In this document: in pieces, positions 49,113 to 52,839 of the stretch | Layout: each line of letters begins with the position of its first letter | How positions within the stretch are numbered: the first letter of the stretch is position 1 | Source of the DNA: Alistipes sp. | Lineage (GTDB): Bacteria; Bacteroidota; Bacteroidia; Bacteroidales; Rikenellaceae | Assembly: GCA_031285405.1 (NCBI GenBank) | Contig: JAITWH010000032.1 | Location: 1 to 52,839 of the forward strand | Length of the DNA: 52,839 bases | Direction of reading: 5' to 3' | Translations under genes and position numbers: made by a program | Notes under the pieces: model-generated | Seen by the model: the letters and a program-made list of their open reading frames with translations, nothing else | Told to the model about the DNA's origin: nothing | Database searches by the model: none

Positions 49113-51032
49113 ATGAAAAAACTGACTATAAGCATATTAGCTCTACTGGCAACAGCGTCAGCAGCGATGGCGTCCGACGAGGTGTCGGTGTCGGCTGCAG
49201 CTTCGGGCGTTGCCGTTGCGGCGACAGTCGAGACAGAAGCGGAAGCAGCTCAGGGCGAAATCGCCTTCGAAGTTGCCGCTCCGACGGCGGTCGAGGCCGG
49301 CGAACTGTTTCGTATCGAGTTTGTTATCAACGCCTTGGGTGTCGAGTTCATACCCCCCACCATCGAGGGTTTCGAGGTGATGGCGGGCCCGCAGGAGTCG
49401 CGCGGCACCAGCATCGAGATTGTGAACGGACAGTCGTCGCGCACCGAGACGACGACCTATACCTATGTGCTTCAAGGCTTTACGGCAGGACTTCACACCA
49501 TCTCCGCCGCGCAGGCAACCGTCTCAGGCAAGAGCTACTCGACCCGCCCCGTAACCATCGAGGTGGTGGGCGAGGCGTCGCAAAACGGCGGAGCGGCAGG
49601 CGCCACGCAGGGCCAAACCGCAGGGCAGGGTAGGGCGCCCGAAATCTCGGCCGACGATGTTCTCGTGCGGACAACTGTCAATCGCACAGACGTTTACAAG
49701 GGCGAGCCGGTCGTTGTGACGCTGAAGTTCTACCGCCGGATAAACGCTGGGCTGAACGACCTTAAACCCCCGACCTTCAACGGTTTCTGGCAGCAGGACA
49801 TCACCCCCGACCCGATCACGGAGCAGCGCGAAACGTACAACAACCGCGTGTACAGCATGTGGGTGCTCAAGGAGTATCTGCTCTACCCGCAACAGTCTGG
49901 TACTATGACCATTGAGCCGTTCGAAGTAGTGGTAAACGCGGTGTTCCAGACCCAAAGTGCGTCGCCGCGCAACATATTCGACGAGTTCATGGGCATGGGG
50001 CAGAACTACCAGGAGGTGCGAAAAACCATCGCGTCGGCGCCTGTGCAAATCAACGTTCGCGACTGGCCGGCGGGTGCGCCCGAGAGTTTCGACGGCGCGG
50101 TGGGCGATTTCAAGCTCGATGCCGTGGCTCCGCCGTCGATGATGAATGCCAACACGTCAGCCACTTACACGTTGCGACTGTCGGGAACGGGCAACTTTCC
50201 GCTGATCCGCGCGCCCCGCCTCGTGTTGCCGCAATCGTTTGAAAAATACAACGTTACGACCTCCGACAACACGCGCAACACCGGCGCCGGCACCAATGGC
50301 TATCGCGAATTTTCGTACCCGTTCATCCCGCGCACCGACGGACTTTACGCGATACCGGCGTTCGAATTTTCGTACTTCGACCCACAGCAGGAGCGATACG
50401 TAACCCTCTCGTCTCGTGAGACTTCCATCGAGGTGGCGGTCGACACAACGGCCGTGGCAAGCGCCGGAGGAGGGCTCGTGAGCGGTGTTGCGCGAGAGGA
50501 TTTGCGCGTCTTCGGACAGGACATACGGTTCATCAAACGCGGCGCGGCAGACCTCCGCCCCAAGGGCTACACTTTTTTCTGGAGTCCGGCCTACATCTCG
50601 CTCGTCGTGCTTTTGATCGCGATGTTCGTTGCGGGATTCCTACTCCTGCCGCGCTATCTGCGCAACATGCAGAGCGACAGATTCGTGCGGGGTAAACGCG
50701 CTAACAAGGTGGCCCTCAAGCGTTTCCGCACAGCCGAAGCGTCGATGGCCCGCAACGACAAGCACGGTTTTTACGACGAAATGCTGAAGGCGCTGTGGGG
50801 CTACGTGAGCGACAAATTCGACGTTCCGATGGCCGATCTCACCAAAGAGCGCATTCGCGAGGAGCTGTTCGAACGGAACATTCCGGAACCTCAAAGCACT
50901 GAGTATGTGCGAATTATATCGGAGTGCGAGGAGGCGCAATACTCGCCCGTGTCATCCGCCCGAATGGGCGAGTTGTATCGCGAGGGGGTTGCGCTCATTT
51001 CGGAATTGGAATCGGCAATAAAAGCAAAATAG
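49113..51032 (+). CDS. batD: BatD-like protein
   Basis: A 639-residue exported, membrane-anchored protein. A signal peptide (1-20) leads to several beta-rich domains (FEVAAPTAVEAGELFRIEFV; LVRTTVNRTDVYKGEPVVVT; a later GTGNFPLIRAPRLVLP), one late transmembrane helix (about 492-512, PAYISLVVLLIAMFVAGFLL), and a cytoplasmic helical tail with LKALWGYVSDKFDVPMADLT. This is the BatD (oxygen-tolerance operon) architecture. BatA, BatB and BatC are not in the window, so the usual operon appears split. A batE-like gene follows after four bases. Confidence 0.88.
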   Translation: MKKLTISILALLATASAAMASDEVSVSAAASGVAVAATVETEAEAAQGEIAFEVAAPTAVEAGELFRIEFVINALGVEFIPPTIEGFEVMAGPQESRGTSIEIVNGQSSRTETTTYTYVLQGFTAGLHTISAAQATVSGKSYSTRPVTIEVVGEASQNGGAAGATQGQTAGQGRAPEISADDVLVRTTVNRTDVYKGEPVVVTLKFYRRINAGLNDLKPPTFNGFWQQDITPDPITEQRETYNNRVYSMWVLKEYLLYPQQSGTMTIEPFEVVVNAVFQTQSASPRNIFDEFMGMGQNYQEVRKTIASAPVQINVRDWPAGAPESFDGAVGDFKLDAVAPPSMMNANTSATYTLRLSGTGNFPLIRAPRLVLPQSFEKYNVTTSDNTRNTGAGTNGYREFSYPFIPRTDGLYAIPAFEFSYFDPQQERYVTLSSRETSIEVAVDTTAVASAGGGLVSGVAREDLRVFGQDIRFIKRGAADLRPKGYTFFWSPAYISLVVLLIAMFVAGFLLLPRYLRNMQSDRFVRGKRANKVALKRFRTAEASMARNDKHGFYDEMLKALWGYVSDKFDVPMADLTKERIREELFERNIPEPQSTEYVRIISECEEAQYSPVSSARMGELYREGVALISELESAIKAK

Positions 51033-51036
51033 CATC

Positions 51037-51996
51037 ATGAAACAGCTCATTGTCACACTATTATTAGTAGCCACTTCAAGCTTTGGTTCAAGTGCAATGT
51101 GCGGCCCTGTGCAAAACTTCGCACAACAACAACAGCAGGAACCAGAGCCAGAACCTACGCAGCAAGAGTCGACACGCGAGGGGCAAAATGACACACCGAC
51201 TTCAGCAGCAACATCGGATGAAACCGCAACCTCGATCTCTGCGGCGGAGGAGGAGCAGGCCGACAAGGAGGAGACCGCCACCGCAACTTCGACCAAAGAC
51301 AACAACACCCTATGGGAAGAGGCCAACGAGGCCTATTACGCAGGAAATTTCGCCTCTGCATCAGCCCTTTACGACGAGATAGAGCAACGAGGCGAGGTAA
51401 GCGCAAAACTTTTCTACAACAAAGCCGGCACACTATTCAAAATGGGGAAAATAGGGGAGTCAATCCTATATTACTCTAAGGCTCAGCGCCTTGCCCCGGG
51501 CGACGGCGACATTGCACACAACCTCGCCATCGCCAACACCTACACCCGCAATCGAATCGAACCGGTACCCGAGTTTTTCCTAAAGCACTGGCTACGAGAC
51601 ATTTCGTCCATAATGAGCGGCAACGCCTGGGCCGGAATCTCGATCGCATTGCTGGCGCTCGTGCTCGCCGGCACGCTGCTGCACCTGCTGCCGCTCGGCC
51701 CCGTGATGAGAAAAACAGGGTTCTACGGTGGTCTGACGTCGCTATTGCTCTTTGTTTTCGCCTTTTCGTTCGCCTGGCGCGACCGCAACGAAACGACGCA
51801 CCCCACCGGGGGCATCGTGACAAACGTCTCGGCGGCGGTCAAAAGTTCGCCCGACAGCACAGGCACAGACCTCTTTTTGCTCTACGAGGGCGACCGCGTC
51901 GAGGTGCTCGACGCCATGAACGGCTGGAGCGAAGTGGCGGTGGCAAACGGCAACCGCGGCTGGATTCGCTCCGGAGCCGTCTCGATGATCGACTAA
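51037..51996 (+). CDS. batE: BatE-like TPR and SH3 protein
   Basis: A 319-residue protein. After a signal-like N-terminus, residues 30-85 are low complexity (a run QQQQQEPEPEPTQQEST and a Thr/Ser/Glu-rich part). TPR helices follow (NNTLWEEANEAYYAGNFASA; LFYNKAGTLFKMGKIGESIL), then two transmembrane helices (about 195-218, 226-243), and a C-terminal bacterial SH3 domain ending GWSEVAVANGNRGWIRSGAV. This matches BatE. It probably works with BatD at the inner membrane. The low-complexity segment is unusually long. Confidence 0.88.
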   Translation: MKQLIVTLLLVATSSFGSSAMCGPVQNFAQQQQQEPEPEPTQQESTREGQNDTPTSAATSDETATSISAAEEEQADKEETATATSTKDNNTLWEEANEAYYAGNFASASALYDEIEQRGEVSAKLFYNKAGTLFKMGKIGESILYYSKAQRLAPGDGDIAHNLAIANTYTRNRIEPVPEFFLKHWLRDISSIMSGNAWAGISIALLALVLAGTLLHLLPLGPVMRKTGFYGGLTSLLLFVFAFSFAWRDRNETTHPTGGIVTNVSAAVKSSPDSTGTDLFLLYEGDRVEVLDAMNGWSEVAVANGNRGWIRSGAVSMID

Positions 51997-52061
51997 AAAA
52001 CAGCACAGGATCAACTTCAATCACATCTTCACATAACACAGCTTAACGCCCTCACACTCAA

Positions 52062-52721
52062 ATGTCCCGCCTTTTAGACGATGTTGTTCGCGAGCTCTCG
52101 CGCCTGCCCGGAATCGGCCGGAGAACAGCCCTGCGATTGGCGATGCACATACTGCGTTCGCGCGAGGACGACGTCGCCCAAATGATCCGGGCAATCGGCG
52201 AATTTCGCACGGGAATCCGCTATTGCGCGCGATGCAACAACCTGTCGGACAACGAGTTCTGTGAAATTTGCAGCGACCCGACACGCGACCGCTCCCAAAT
52301 TTGCGTGGTCGAGCAGGTGGGCGACGTGATGTCGATCGAGAAAACGGGGCAATTCCGCGGCCTCTACCACGTCCTGGGCGGCGTCATCTCGCCCATGGCC
52401 GGCATCGCCCCCAGCGATCTGAAGATCGACCTGCTGGTGGACAACATCGCCGCCTCAAGCACCTCCAGCGGCATTAACAGCATCCCGAACGCCCAAAATC
52501 GAGGCACGACATCGGGAGTAAAAGAGGTAATCTTAGCCATCAGCACCACCGTCGAGGGCGAGACAACGCTTTTCTACATCATGAACCGCCTGCGCGCATG
52601 GCCCGAGCTGAAAATCACGACGATAGCGCGCGGTATCGGCTTCGGCGACGAGATCGAATACGCCGACGAACTGACCATCTCGCACGCCATCGCCAACCGC
52701 CGCGAGATCCCCAAAGAGTAA
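52062..52721 (+). CDS. recR: Recombination mediator RecR
   Basis: RecR with RecO and RecF loads RecA at gaps. The 219-residue protein has a helix-hairpin-helix (ELSRLPGIGRRTALRLAMHI), a zinc finger with C55, C58, C67 and C70, and a TOPRIM domain (VVEQVGDVMSIEKTGQFRGL and LAISTTVEGETT). Residues about 129-151 (IAASSTSSGINSIPNAQNRG...) form a Ser/Asn-rich insert between the DLLVDN and GVKEVILA segments; relatives are about 200 residues. The gene is 65 bases after batE, with no strong promoter seen. Confidence 0.94.
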   Translation: MSRLLDDVVRELSRLPGIGRRTALRLAMHILRSREDDVAQMIRAIGEFRTGIRYCARCNNLSDNEFCEICSDPTRDRSQICVVEQVGDVMSIEKTGQFRGLYHVLGGVISPMAGIAPSDLKIDLLVDNIAASSTSSGINSIPNAQNRGTTSGVKEVILAISTTVEGETTLFYIMNRLRAWPELKITTIARGIGFGDEIEYADELTISHAIANRREIPKE

Positions 52722-52807
52722 GAAGTTGTTAAAAAACACATCGATTTAAATGATTGGTTATCAGCAGATTGCCGTATATTTTTCGTATCTTTATGGTTCT
52801 CAAGCAC

Positions 52808-52839
52808 ATGAAGAATGAAAGTAGAATATCCGAGCAATC
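52808..52839 (+). CDS. Possible start of a further gene at the right edge
   Basis: TATCTTTA (52786-52793), one base from the TAnnTTTG element, is followed by ATG codons at 52808 (MKNESRISE...) and 52815 (MKVEYPSN...). Only about 10 codons are visible in either frame, so no product can be named and the true start is unknown. Confidence 0.35.
   Translation, partial: MKNESRISEQ

Overview
The window is a chromosomal segment of a GC-rich member of the Bacteroidales, possibly Rikenellaceae/Alistipes-like (inference). The lineage is read from the gene content: LptE and YbbR proteins in Bacteroidetes-type neighbourhoods, BatD/BatE, a DUF4831 protein, a CCDC81-type HU protein and a TIGR02757 protein. 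It is also read from at least ten upstream regions with the Bacteroidetes promoter pattern TTTG-N19-22-TAnnTTTG or its TAnnTTTG half. I saw no prophage, insertion sequence, CRISPR array, rRNA or resistance island. Nearly all of the sequence is housekeeping genes.

Layout. 0-5.4 kb: tRNA-Gly, then leftward operons panB/lipoprotein/trmH-like/msrA and vanX-like/creatininase-like, separated by tRNA-Val and a large folded palindrome. 5.5-10 kb: rightward DUF486 protein, a heterodimeric ABC exporter and a RelE-type toxin-antitoxin pair. 10-12.2 kb: a small lipoprotein, a patch of dispersed palindromic repeats, and an arginine decarboxylase-like gene. 12.2-15.7 kb: an operon with a membrane-anchored HU-like protein, a sigma-54 activator, LptE, a small helical protein and SecG, ending in a four-unit palindrome array. 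16.4-22.5 kb: YbbR, CoaE, FolP, LolD, TIGR02757, TrmN6-like and DUF4831 proteins. 22.5-25.6 kb, leftward: an acetyltransferase with a minisatellite, a ROK regulator and FabD. 25.8-40.1 kb, rightward: PlsC, ParE, ParC, AroK, PurL, MurI, FtsK and LolA. 40.2-41.9 kb: an ECF sigma factor and a repeat-bearing partner membrane protein, divergent from a small membrane protein. 42-45.2 kb: MqnE, a PASTA protein and an RluD-like enzyme. 45.2-47.2 kb, leftward: an EamA transporter and fructose-bisphosphate aldolase. 47.4-52.7 kb: class I fumarase, BatD, BatE and RecR. The last 25 bases may begin one more gene.

How it fits together. Many genes serve the cell envelope (LptE, SecG, LolD, LolA, MurI, PASTA, BatD/E, VanX-like) and chromosome segregation (ParE, ParC, FtsK). 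Cofactor and central metabolism are represented by PanB and CoaE (coenzyme A), FolP, AroK, PurL, FabD, MqnE, aldolase and fumarase.

The most unusual signals are not whole genes. They are (1) four GTTAC-N4-GTAAC palindromes at a 32-33 bp pitch with alternating loops after secG; (2) two near-identical ECF-type promoters facing away from each other between the sigma factor and a small membrane protein; (3) a four-arm palindrome just after tRNA-Val; (4) a seven-copy 24-bp minisatellite coding an 8-residue repeat inside an acetyltransferase; (5) a sharp GC-skew reversal near 16.85 kb, as expected at a replication origin; (6) low-complexity in-frame inserts in several housekeeping enzymes; (7) several promoters placed so close to start codons that their mRNAs should be leaderless.
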